A stretch of 16,221 bases of DNA, taken from positions 1 to 16,221 of the forward strand of contig CAKVCP010000043.1 of NCBI GenBank assembly GCA_934725735.1. The letters are read 5' to 3'. This document shows, piece by piece, positions 1 to 6,284 of this stretch. Both the position numbers and the translations under genes were made by a program. The notes below the pieces were generated by a model. The model was not told the DNA's origin. It was given only the letters and a program-made list of their open reading frames with translations, and searched no databases. Numbering within the stretch: the first letter of the stretch is position 1; each line of letters begins with the position of its first letter. Source of the DNA: an uncultured Thermoguttaceae bacterium (GTDB lineage Bacteria; Planctomycetota; Planctomycetia; Pirellulales; Thermoguttaceae).

Positions 1-2
1 GC

Positions 3-1370
3 CGAGCGCTCTATGCGTTAAAGTATAACGCGATAGAAGAACGACCGACGCGCCGTCCCGTGTACGTGTCGACTAAGTCTGAAGATCGAGAGTTGCCGAC
101 GGAACAGCGCCGCCGCCTCATTAGCGAAGCGCGCGACCAACAGCGCAACTTCTCTTTGGCGGGTTTCGCGCTAAGAAAGCATCTTCAGTTCGTGAGTTAT
201 TACCGCTTTTCTGCGGGGACGCCCGATCGAGAGTTTAACAAGCGTTTAGAACGCCTTGTCGCGCTCTGGAAGGCGCCGCAGAATTGCGACGCGTCGCGGC
301 GTAGAGGATTTGACGAACTTATGACGATCCTAGAGAGCCACCGCGCGATCGACGGGGACGTGGGGGTGTTGAAACGCGCGGACGGTCGGATTCAACTAAT
401 CGAATCGGACCGAATCGCGACGCCTTCCGACTTCGGCGCCGACCCTTCGTGGGTCAACGGCGTCAAGATCGATTCCGACGGCGCGGCGCGTTATTACTCG
501 ATATGCAAGCGCAAGGAATACGGCGGTTTTGAGTTCGAACGCGTCGTGGACGCTCGAAACTTCGACCTTCCCGCATACCTAACCCGCGCGGATCAGATTC
601 GCGGCGTGTCGTTGTTCGCGCCCGCCGTCGAGATGGTCTCTTACCTTTACGACGGGTTGTCCTATGCTTTGGCGAAACTCAAACTTGAACAGATTCTAGG
701 CCTGAAGACGACGTTGTCAGACGGCGAATCAATCGTGGCGCAATACGACGACCAAACGACGGACGACGCGGAAAGCATTGAACGCAAGGCCGCCGAAACG
801 TTTGGGTCTGACGTGATGCATTTGGCATTGAAGGTTGGAGAGGACGCGCAGTTCATGGAATCGTCCAACCCTTCGCAAAACTTCCAAAGCTTTTGCGAAT
901 CGATTATCCGGATGATCTTCGCGGCTCTTGACGTTCCCTTCTCATTTTACGACGGATCGAAGACGAACTTCTACGGGTCGGAAGGGGAATTCGAACAGTA
1001 TTTGGACAGCGTCGAGAAGAAACAAGCGCCTACCGTCTCGATGCTCGACGGGTGGATATTCGATTGGCTTTTGCCAAACTGGATTCTTGACGGAAAGATA
1101 ACCCTTCCCGCCGGATGGACGCTCGACGACTTGCGCGGCGACGTCGGATGGAGAGGATCGGGCGCGCCGGCGTGGCGGCTCTTCCGTAACGTGAAGGAAG
1201 TCCAGGCGGGGATAAGCGCGGGGCTTGTGTCGCCTCTCAAAGTGGCGGATTCGTACGGGGAAGACATGTTGCGCAATATCGACGAATTGGCGCAAATCCG
1301 CCGATACAGCGCGGCGCAAGACGTCTTCGTCCCGTACGGCGAAGAACAGAAAATCAACAACGGACTATAG
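3..1370 (+). CDS. Phage portal protein, lambda family (5' partial)
   Basis: This forms the dodecameric portal ring at one capsid vertex, through which DNA is packaged and to which the tail attaches. The frame is open from the first codon at position 3, with no stop upstream, so the true start lies outside the window. A GTG at 60 is the first possible start here, but the upstream residues (ALYALKYNAIEERPTRR) resemble the N-terminal portion of lambda-type portals and GTG 60 has no clear ribosome binding site. Family-like features are the DGDVGVLKRADGRIQLIESDRI segment (the 'lie.dri' block of Phage_portal_2) and a C-terminal segment ending in a G-ED-LRNIDELAQ-RRY helix typical of these portals. 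Visible length is 455 codons. The protease gene follows 7 bases later. Terminase genes would be expected just upstream, off-window. Family assignment is by recognised motifs, not by search. Confidence 0.85.
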   Translation, partial: RALYALKYNAIEERPTRRPVYVSTKSEDRELPTEQRRRLISEARDQQRNFSLAGFALRKHLQFVSYYRFSAGTPDREFNKRLERLVALWKAPQNCDASRRRGFDELMTILESHRAIDGDVGVLKRADGRIQLIESDRIATPSDFGADPSWVNGVKIDSDGAARYYSICKRKEYGGFEFERVVDARNFDLPAYLTRADQIRGVSLFAPAVEMVSYLYDGLSYALAKLKLEQILGLKTTLSDGESIVAQYDDQTTDDAESIERKAAETFGSDVMHLALKVGEDAQFMESSNPSQNFQSFCESIIRMIFAALDVPFSFYDGSKTNFYGSEGEFEQYLDSVEKKQAPTVSMLDGWIFDWLLPNWILDGKITLPAGWTLDDLRGDVGWRGSGAPAWRLFRNVKEVQAGISAGLVSPLKVADSYGEDMLRNIDELAQIRRYSAAQDVFVPYGEEQKINNGL

Positions 1371-1377
1371 GTGCGTT

Positions 1378-2298
1378 ATGTTAGAGAAGAGAATAAAAAT
1401 CAAGGTGATTACGTCGTCCATCCTGGAGCATCCAGGGCTGGGACGATTCCGCGTCAAGACGGAGACGGCGGCGCCTAGCAAAGAGCGCGTTCCGCTCGAT
1501 TACAACCACAACGAAGAAGAGGTAATCGGCTACGTTGAGAACTTCCAATGCAACGCGGACGCGATCACCGCCGACGGGGTCGTGTTAATCGGCGACGATT
1601 CGAGCGACGCCGCGAAAACGTTCGCGCAAAACATAGACGGCGGCGTGCCTTTCGAGGCGTCGGCGTTTCTAGACCTCTCAGAGGCGGAAAGCGTCGAGCT
1701 AGAAGACGGCGTCGTCGAATGGTCAGGGGCGCTTATTCGCGGCGTCGCCGTCTGTCCTTACGGGACGGATCGAAACACGACGGCGTCGTTAAAGTTGGGG
1801 GAAACGAACTTCGTAGTTCGTTTAAGCGAATCGGCAAAAACAATAGAGGACGAAACGATGGACGAAGAAAAGAAAACGGCGGAATCGGGCCCGCGTGAAG
1901 AGCTCGAAACGATGATTGAAGAATTCGGCCTTGAACGCGGCGTGGAGTTCTTCCGCAAAGGCGTGTCGATTGAAGAGGCGCGGGAAATCGACTATCAAGA
2001 GTTAAAAGCGCGGCGTCTCAAGGCGGAAGAAGAGAAGGCGCAAAGCGCGGCGCCTGTCGGCGACTCAGAATCCCTTGAAACTGACGACGACGAAAAAGAA
2101 ACGAACGCGGCGTTAAAAGCGGAGCTTGCCAAACTTTCACAAGAGATTACCGAATTAAAAGCGACGTTGCGTCGCGGCGATCCCGACGGTCTTTCCAGTT
2201 CCTTTCAACGTGAGGACGACGCGGCGCAACGCCCCAAATTAAACCCTTTAGCGGCGGCGGCGGAAAAGTTCCGACGCATTGGAACGAAGGTTGACTGA
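1378..2298 (+). CDS. Prohead protease fused to scaffold domain
   Basis: A 306-aa protein in the standard position between portal and major capsid protein. Residues 1-155 form a compact beta-rich domain with a likely catalytic histidine (His44 in PLDYNHN) and serine (Ser95 in VPFEASAF). This pattern fits herpesvirus-assemblin-like phage prohead proteases. Residues 161-306 are highly charged and include a predicted coiled coil (about 243-265, NAALKAELAKLSQEITELKA), as expected of a scaffold that is later degraded. The ATG at 1378 was chosen because the upstream in-frame ATG at 1225 lies deep inside the portal gene. The ribosome binding site (AGGTG) is weak and close, so translation may be coupled to the portal stop 7 bases upstream. 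The catalytic assignment is inferred from spacing and context. An internal scaffold start is listed separately. Confidence 0.75.
   Translation: MLEKRIKIKVITSSILEHPGLGRFRVKTETAAPSKERVPLDYNHNEEEVIGYVENFQCNADAITADGVVLIGDDSSDAAKTFAQNIDGGVPFEASAFLDLSEAESVELEDGVVEWSGALIRGVAVCPYGTDRNTTASLKLGETNFVVRLSESAKTIEDETMDEEKKTAESGPREELETMIEEFGLERGVEFFRKGVSIEEAREIDYQELKARRLKAEEEKAQSAAPVGDSESLETDDDEKETNAALKAELAKLSQEITELKATLRRGDPDGLSSSFQREDDAAQRPKLNPLAAAAEKFRRIGTKVD
1858..2298 (+). CDS. Putative internally started scaffold protein (lambda Nu3-like arrangement)
   Basis: Within the protease-scaffold gene an in-frame ATG at 1858 (Met161 of the fusion) is preceded by GAGGA at 1846-1850 with a 7-base spacer. This is a better ribosome binding site than that of the full-length gene. 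Translation from here gives a 146-aa acidic, helical protein beginning MDEEKKTAES and carrying only the coiled-coil scaffold part. In phage lambda, gene C and the nested Nu3 are arranged the same way, and separate scaffold is made in excess over protease. The ATG falls exactly at the junction between the protease-like domain and the charged tail. The start signal is seen directly; its use in vivo is inference. Confidence 0.45.
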   Translation: MDEEKKTAESGPREELETMIEEFGLERGVEFFRKGVSIEEAREIDYQELKARRLKAEEEKAQSAAPVGDSESLETDDDEKETNAALKAELAKLSQEITELKATLRRGDPDGLSSSFQREDDAAQRPKLNPLAAAAEKFRRIGTKVD

Positions 2299-2320
2299 TT
2301 AACAAAACGGAGAATAAATA

Positions 2321-3265
2321 ATGGCTTTAATGACTTCTACGGACGTCCTCAAGATTAACAACTCTGAAGAGCTTGTCGGGTTGATTGAGGACGTGGTGCA
2401 GGAAATCCCGGAAATTAACTTCTTCGCGGCGTCCCCCGTTCAAAAGAATTCCTATAAGACGCTAGCGCTTACGGCTCTTCCGTCGACGTCGTTCCGCGCG
2501 ACGGGCTCTTATCGAGAGTTCCAAACCGCGACCCTTGCGACGAAGACTGTCGAGTGCAAATACCTTGACGCGTCCTGGATTCTCGAAAAGGCGGTTGCGC
2601 AACAGAGCGATTGGGGGGAAGATTTCGCGAAAGCGTTGACGCAACGCGCCCACCTCAAGTCGGAATTCTTCACCCTTGCAAAGCAAATTTGGCAAGGGAC
2701 GGACTCAGACGCGAACGGCTTTACAGGACTTGACGCAATAATCGACGCGGTGACCGACGGCGACGTGAAAGAAATGGTCGTTACGGCGAACGCAGGCGCG
2801 ATCACGGACGCGTCGACGGTCTACGCCGTACGAACGGGGATTGATTCGTGTCAGTTGGCGTGGGGCTCGAACGGTCAATTCAACGAATCGGACGTTCGCG
2901 AACAGCTCTTGACGTCGAAGGATTCTTCGAAGACGTCGGGCGCGTGGTTTTACGCGCAAGATTTGGGCGGATGGGTCGGCTTACAGGTGACGTCAAAGTA
3001 CGCGGCGGCAAAGATTACGGGCCTTAGCGCGACAAACACGAAACAGGGATTGAACGACGACCTTCTTTACGAACTGATTGAGAAGTTCCCCGTAGGGATG
3101 AAACCCGACGGTCTCTTTATGTCGCGCCGAAGTTTCGCGCAACTTCGGCAAAGTAGGACGGCGTACAATCCGATTGGCGCCCCCGCGCCGTACGTTCAGG
3201 AATTCGAAGGGATTCCAATTTACGTAACAGACGCAATTCCCGACAACGGAACGATTAGCGCGTGA
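2321..3265 (+). CDS. Major capsid protein (likely HK97 fold)
   Basis: A 314-aa protein directly downstream of the protease-scaffold, in the canonical capsid slot. The start ATG at 2321 has a good ribosome binding site (CGGAGA, 2308-2313). Sequence character fits a capsid shell protein: an N-terminal helix (INNSEELVGLIEDVVQEIP), a beta segment with SFRATGSYREFQTATL, a spine-helix-like stretch (DWGEDFAKALTQRAHLKSEFFTLAKQIWQGT) leading to NGFTGLDAIID, and a C-terminal EFEGIPIYVTDAIP segment. The 'wqGt....GF.GLd.ii' and 'f.GipI.vtDai' motifs recur in phage major capsid proteins of this type. No extra N-terminal delta domain is visible, consistent with a separate or fused scaffold. The stop overlaps the next gene's GTG by four bases (GTGA), so the two are probably translationally coupled. 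Confidence 0.8.
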   Translation: MALMTSTDVLKINNSEELVGLIEDVVQEIPEINFFAASPVQKNSYKTLALTALPSTSFRATGSYREFQTATLATKTVECKYLDASWILEKAVAQQSDWGEDFAKALTQRAHLKSEFFTLAKQIWQGTDSDANGFTGLDAIIDAVTDGDVKEMVVTANAGAITDASTVYAVRTGIDSCQLAWGSNGQFNESDVREQLLTSKDSSKTSGAWFYAQDLGGWVGLQVTSKYAAAKITGLSATNTKQGLNDDLLYELIEKFPVGMKPDGLFMSRRSFAQLRQSRTAYNPIGAPAPYVQEFEGIPIYVTDAIPDNGTISA

Positions 3266-3936
3266 AATACAGCGTCGACCCAAAAGTAGTCGCCGACCTA
3301 GCGGCTAAGATTGCGAAACGCGCGGCGGAATACACGGCGCGGGACGTGAAGAGCGCGGCGGCTAGGTCAATGAAGAGCGGTGGAAAAAATCGCCGGTCGA
3401 AGAATTACAAACATTCTTTGCCGGGGAATCCGCCGTTCTACCATACAGGCGGCATAAAAAAAGCGATTGCGTTTGAAGAAACGTCTGAAGGTTATGTCGT
3501 CGGCCCTGAGGCAAGGGGAACTTCGAAAGCGTTAAAGACGCTTGAAAAAGGCGGAACGGGGACGTTTTCGAAGACGGTCTATTCGAAGGATTACGAATCG
3601 ACCTTGAGGCGCCGGGCGCGACCGGCGAAGGGTGGCAAGACGCGCCCCGCGACGGCGCGAAAATACTTCTTCGTTCTGTCTGACGGGAAGACGAAGACGA
3701 CGACTCAATACCGCTACTTCTACTCGAAGGACGCCTGGAAGAAAGCGACGTCGTCCCCTGATTTCCTCAATTGGGCAAAAAGGGCGCAATGGACGGAGAA
3801 GAAGGAAGTCAAGATCGCGCCCCGTCCGTATATGAATCCAGCTCTGAAGAAGGAAACGGCGCCCAACAGAATCGAGCCTAGGATTAAACGAGTCGCTAAT
3901 CAATTCAAGACGACAAAAACAAGGAGAAAGAAATGA
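3262..3936 (+). CDS. HK97 gp10-like tail-completion / head-tail joining protein
   Basis: A very basic 224-aa protein starting at a GTG that overlaps the capsid stop (GTGA). The central part carries a pattern typical of HK97 gp10-like tail completion proteins: SLPGNPPFYHTGGIKKAIAFE, then YVVGPEARG, then LEKGGTG, and near the C-terminus IAPRPYMNPALKK (the usual 'aRPfm.PAl'). An insertion of about 100 residues rich in Lys, Arg and aromatics separates the LEKGG and RPYMNPAL blocks, making it longer than the usual 110-150 aa family members. It probably sits at the head-tail or tail-terminator interface. Its position between capsid and tail tube genes supports this. The exact role among joining proteins cannot be resolved from sequence alone. 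Confidence 0.65.
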   Translation: MKYSVDPKVVADLAAKIAKRAAEYTARDVKSAAARSMKSGGKNRRSKNYKHSLPGNPPFYHTGGIKKAIAFEETSEGYVVGPEARGTSKALKTLEKGGTGTFSKTVYSKDYESTLRRRARPAKGGKTRPATARKYFFVLSDGKTKTTTQYRYFYSKDAWKKATSSPDFLNWAKRAQWTEKKEVKIAPRPYMNPALKKETAPNRIEPRIKRVANQFKTTKTRRKK

Positions 3937-4334
3937 GTTTATGCACAGGTTTTGATTGTTCCGTGTCGATCGGCGGAAAGGCGATCAAGACGATCGGCGA
4001 CGTGACCTTCTCACAGAGCCGAACGGAAATCGAAGTTAAGAACAAAGCGTCGGATGAGGTTCGTTACCTTTCGGGCCTAAAATCGACTTCATTCGAACTG
4101 ACCGTTCAAGCTGGAACTGATCCAGAAGACAGTGCAAGCGTAGACGGTTACAAACTGTTGCTTGACATGTTCGAGAATCAGACGGTGAAGGAAGTCGTCT
4201 TCACCAATCCTAATTCCGGGATCGCGAAGACGGCGAACATGATATGCACGAAATTTGACGCGTCGGAGCCGCTCGACGATTTGGCGACGGCGTCCGTAAC
4301 GTTGAAGATTACCGCGCAAGGCGCGACGGAATGA
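3933..4334 (+). CDS. Major tail tube protein
   Basis: A 133-aa protein whose ATG overlaps the previous stop (ATGA), with a strong AAGGAG site at 3921-3926 and a 6-base spacer. The pattern GDVTFSQSRTEIEVKNKASDEVRYLSGLKSTSFELTVQA matches the tail tube family of long-tailed siphophages ('dvt....teidvt.r.s...r.yl.GLkd.s.el'). The C-terminal TASVTLKITAQGATE ends like the final beta strand of that fold. Such proteins polymerise as hexameric rings to form the tail tube, so the phage is likely a siphovirus. Normally chaperone and tape-measure genes follow; here a terminator-like hairpin follows instead. Family assignment is fairly secure by motif. Confidence 0.78.
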   Translation: MSLCTGFDCSVSIGGKAIKTIGDVTFSQSRTEIEVKNKASDEVRYLSGLKSTSFELTVQAGTDPEDSASVDGYKLLLDMFENQTVKEVVFTNPNSGIAKTANMICTKFDASEPLDDLATASVTLKITAQGATE

Positions 4335-4374
4335 CGCGACGCGGCAATATATTTGCAAGGCGTAGTTTGTACGA

Positions 4375-4411
4375 AGAGAGGGGGGCGATCTTTTAGGTCG
4401 GCCCCCTCTCT
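4375..4411 (+). terminator. Strong hairpin after the tail tube gene
   Basis: Arms at 4375-4390 and 4396-4411 pair over 16 positions with a 5-base TTTTA loop. The only imperfections are one G-G mismatch and one G-U. The lower stem AGAGAGGGGG/CCCCCTCTCT is perfect. It is followed by TTTAA only, so it is a weak-U-tract terminator or a transcript-stabilising structure. It lies 41 bases after the tail tube stop and 32 bases before the next small gene, splitting the + strand operon. Confidence 0.6.
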
Positions 4412-4442
4412 TTAACGCGGATGAAGAAGAAAGGATGATTGA

Positions 4443-4607
4443 ATGTTAAAGACCCTTGCGAATTTTGCCGTCGTCTTCCTAAGCGTTGCGGCGTTTGGCT
4501 TTGTTTGGCTTTCAAATTCGTCGATTTTCGAGAAGGCGGCGGCGTCAATGGCGATCGTTTTATCCGTCCTGTACGTGTGCGTCGCGCGGGGGGGTGACGA
4601 TGAATGA
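4443..4607 (+). CDS. Small membrane protein, two predicted TM segments
   Basis: A 54-aa protein starting at ATG 4443 behind an AAGGA site with a 7-base spacer. Two hydrophobic stretches (about residues 5-23, LANFAVVFLSVAAFGFVWL, and 33-48, ASMAIVLSVLYVCVA) are separated by a short polar turn. The tail is RGGDDE. It overlaps the next gene by 8 bases, so the two are probably translated together. Small hydrophobic protein pairs in phage late regions are often holins or other lysis proteins. No family is recognised and that role is only a suggestion from size, topology and position. Confidence 0.6.
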   Translation: MLKTLANFAVVFLSVAAFGFVWLSNSSIFEKAAASMAIVLSVLYVCVARGGDDE

Positions 4608-4860
4608 TTCTCTAATCTTCCCATGCGCGGCGGTCGTTCTTGTCGCGACGTTGGCGCGCGTTCCAAAAGACACGTTCGCGTCGAAATCTTACGGACTCTT
4701 CCTTGTGATCGCAAGCTTGACGATTGAGTTTTTAACGTTTACGTCGGGTATGTCGTCCCCTGAGAAATACGCGTCTTACGCCGTCGTCGCGTCGACGCTC
4801 TTCTTTCTTAACTTACAAATCGCGTTATGCGACGACGGAGACTATTATGAACCGCTCTAA
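4600..4860 (+). CDS. Small membrane protein, possibly holin-like
   Basis: An 86-aa protein with about three hydrophobic segments (residues 5-21, 30-48 and about 57-77) and an acidic C-terminus (CDDGDYYEPL). The start at ATG 4600 is preferred over the in-frame ATG at 4486, because the latter would read through the preceding small gene in another frame and yield a very basic, non-membrane N-terminus. A GGGGGTGAC stretch just upstream can act as the ribosome binding site. It overlaps the previous gene by 8 bases and the next by 14. The three-segment topology and size fit class I holins in outline, but no endolysin is visible nearby, so this remains a guess. Confidence 0.6.
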   Translation: MNDSLIFPCAAVVLVATLARVPKDTFASKSYGLFLVIASLTIEFLTFTSGMSSPEKYASYAVVASTLFFLNLQIALCDDGDYYEPL

Positions 4861-5488
4861 TAATCAAAACGGCGACCGATCCGCGCCGTCCACGCCGGTC
4901 AAACTTTATCTAACGAACGGCGCCGGGGAGCTTAAAGAATACGACTTGCTAGAAGTCGCCGATCATGCTTTTCGGAGACTCTTGAAAAAGGCAAGGATAG
5001 ACAACGACGTCAAGGACGACTTCTTTCAAGAAATATGTCTTTACCTCTTGAGAGAACGCGAAAATCTCAAAGGCGAATACGTCAATTGGACGGTAATCCG
5101 CGCGTATAGAAAGGCCGTAGAGTCGACAAAAATGAAGACGTTCGTCAGGTCGTGCAAAACGAAGAAGTTTGTCGTTAGAGAAGATTCGAAGAATTTCTTC
5201 GAGCGTAATGGCAAAACAGAAAAGCCTAACGAAGAGATTGTCGCGAAAGACTTACTCGAGACGGCAATGACAAATTCGAAACTCAACGATGAAGAGAAAG
5301 TAATTCTTCGCCGGTACGTCCAGGATAGCAAGGGTTACAGCGCCTACGTTAAGTTGGGGAGTCATGAGTATCACAACCTATTCAAAGCTCGAGAAAACGT
5401 TAAGATTGTAATGTCTCAATGGTACAAAAAAACACCTGTGAAAGTCAATAAGAAGTACGTCTTCCCGTGGTTGCGTTACTTGTTATAG
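4847..5488 (+). CDS. Sigma-70-like / helix-turn-helix regulatory protein
   Basis: A 213-aa basic protein starting at ATG 4847 with CGGAG 6 bases upstream. Residues 38-95 (FRRLLKKARIDNDVKDDFFQEICLYLLRERENL) resemble sigma region 2 of ECF-type factors, including the 'd.fQEi.l.Ll' block. Residues 144-192 (KLNDEEKVILRRYVQDSKGYSAYVKLGSHEYHNLFKARENVK) have the spacing of a region 4 helix-turn-helix. The central linker (100-135) is charged and lacks motifs. It could direct RNA polymerase to late or - strand phage promoters, or be a divergent DNA-binding relative without polymerase activity. It is the last + strand gene and its end overlaps the convergent Cys-rich gene by 13 bases. The sigma assignment is by pattern only and uncertain. 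Confidence 0.55.
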   Translation: MNRSNNQNGDRSAPSTPVKLYLTNGAGELKEYDLLEVADHAFRRLLKKARIDNDVKDDFFQEICLYLLRERENLKGEYVNWTVIRAYRKAVESTKMKTFVRSCKTKKFVVREDSKNFFERNGKTEKPNEEIVAKDLLETAMTNSKLNDEEKVILRRYVQDSKGYSAYVKLGSHEYHNLFKARENVKIVMSQWYKKTPVKVNKKYVFPWLRYLL

Positions 5489-5718
5489 ACAAAATCGACG
5501 CAATGTTTTTCATTACAAAAGCCCGAACGAACTAGAACGAAGGGCGCGTCTTCGCGTTGATCCGCGCTTGCGAACTTCGTATGATACGACGCGCCGTCCG
5601 TTCTCTCTCGAAGAGACGCGATCCTTTTCGCGTTCCTGCACTCGATCTCCGTACAGGTCAAGCCGCGACAGTTGCACCACTTCCGGCCCGTGTCCGTCGC
5701 GTATATGCAACGCGTCAT
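5476..5718 (-). CDS. Small cysteine-rich protein
   Basis: An 80-aa protein whose ATG (5718-5716) overlaps the stop of the preceding gene as ATGA. This decides the start, since a longer in-frame start would lie inside that gene. Seven cysteines occur: one at residue 4, a cluster in the pattern WCNCRGLTCTEIEC, and two near the C-terminus (FCNEKHC). The spacing suggests metal binding or disulfides. No signal peptide is visible, which favours a cytoplasmic zinc-knuckle-like role. It is the last gene of the - strand operon and runs 13 bases into the end of the convergent + strand sigma-like gene. No family is recognised. Confidence 0.5.
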   Translation of the reverse strand: MTRCIYATDTGRKWCNCRGLTCTEIECRNAKRIASLRERTDGASYHTKFASADQREDAPFVLVRSGFCNEKHCVDFVYNK

Positions 5719-6284
5719 TGCTCGACGCCGTTGATTATCTCGACGCGTTCGAAAGCGCACGTCGCAAGAGCCGATCCGTCGGCGGCGCTAATGTCAAACG
5801 GCCCCGCCAATATGCCGTCGTCTACAATAACCGTTCTTTCAGGGGGAACGAAGACATAAGAAACGGCAAGGTCTATACTCTTGAGTTCAACGGCGTCCGT
5901 ATAGCTTTTGGTCGCGCGCGCGACATACCCCTTAAAAGACGCCGATCCGGCGGGTTTGTATGGCCAAACGTAACCGCCGTCGTCTATCCACGTTTCAGTT
6001 ATCCCCGCAGCGATTCCTTCCGACAATCTCACGGCGACCAAAGACTTCCCGGCAAAAGAGCTGTTATTTGATAAGAAGTACGGCTCTTGACTGAATGTTG
6101 ATTCCGAATCGTCAGAGTATACGATTCTCCCGTGAAATGTCGTTGTATCGGCGTCGAGCATATAACATTCGTACTCGTCGAAGTAGTAGCCGCCGTAGAA
6201 ACTGACTAGACGCGTAATTTCAAGACTAACTGGATATTTGGCGACTTCGCAACATTTGCATTTATTCGTCGTGTTTACTATCAT
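5715..6284 (-). CDS. Hypothetical phage-operon protein with N-terminal CKCC motif
   Basis: A 189-aa protein with ATG at 6284-6282, overlapping the collagen-like gene's stop (ATGA). A very strong ribosome binding site (GGAGGG at 6296-6291) lies 6 bases away. The N-terminus has Lys-Cys-Lys-Cys-Cys at residues 8-12. The rest is beta-rich and aromatic (FYGGYYFDEYECYM; WIDDGGYVWPYKP), consistent with a small structural or adhesin-type domain. No transmembrane segment or signal peptide is visible. Its strong independent site suggests higher expression than coupling alone would give. It is placed between the fibre gene and the Cys-rich gene, so a fibre accessory or chaperone role is possible. Function is unknown. 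Confidence 0.65.
   Translation of the reverse strand: MIVNTTNKCKCCEVAKYPVSLEITRLVSFYGGYYFDEYECYMLDADTTTFHGRIVYSDDSESTFSQEPYFLSNNSSFAGKSLVAVRLSEGIAAGITETWIDDGGYVWPYKPAGSASFKGYVARATKSYTDAVELKSIDLAVSYVFVPPERTVIVDDGILAGPFDISAADGSALATCAFERVEIINGVEQ

Noticed and set aside
60..62. GTG at 60 as the portal start
   Set aside because: The frame continues upstream to the window edge with portal-like residues and there is no ribosome binding site before the GTG.
1225..1377. Upstream ATG extension of the prohead protease
   Set aside because: The added N-terminus is an out-of-frame read of the portal gene's end; ATG 1378, right after the portal stop, is the natural start.
5557..6071. Two + strand open frames over the 5' end of the convergent region
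   Set aside because: Arg/Ser-rich with low-complexity composition, and they lie opposite two coupled - strand genes with proper starts.
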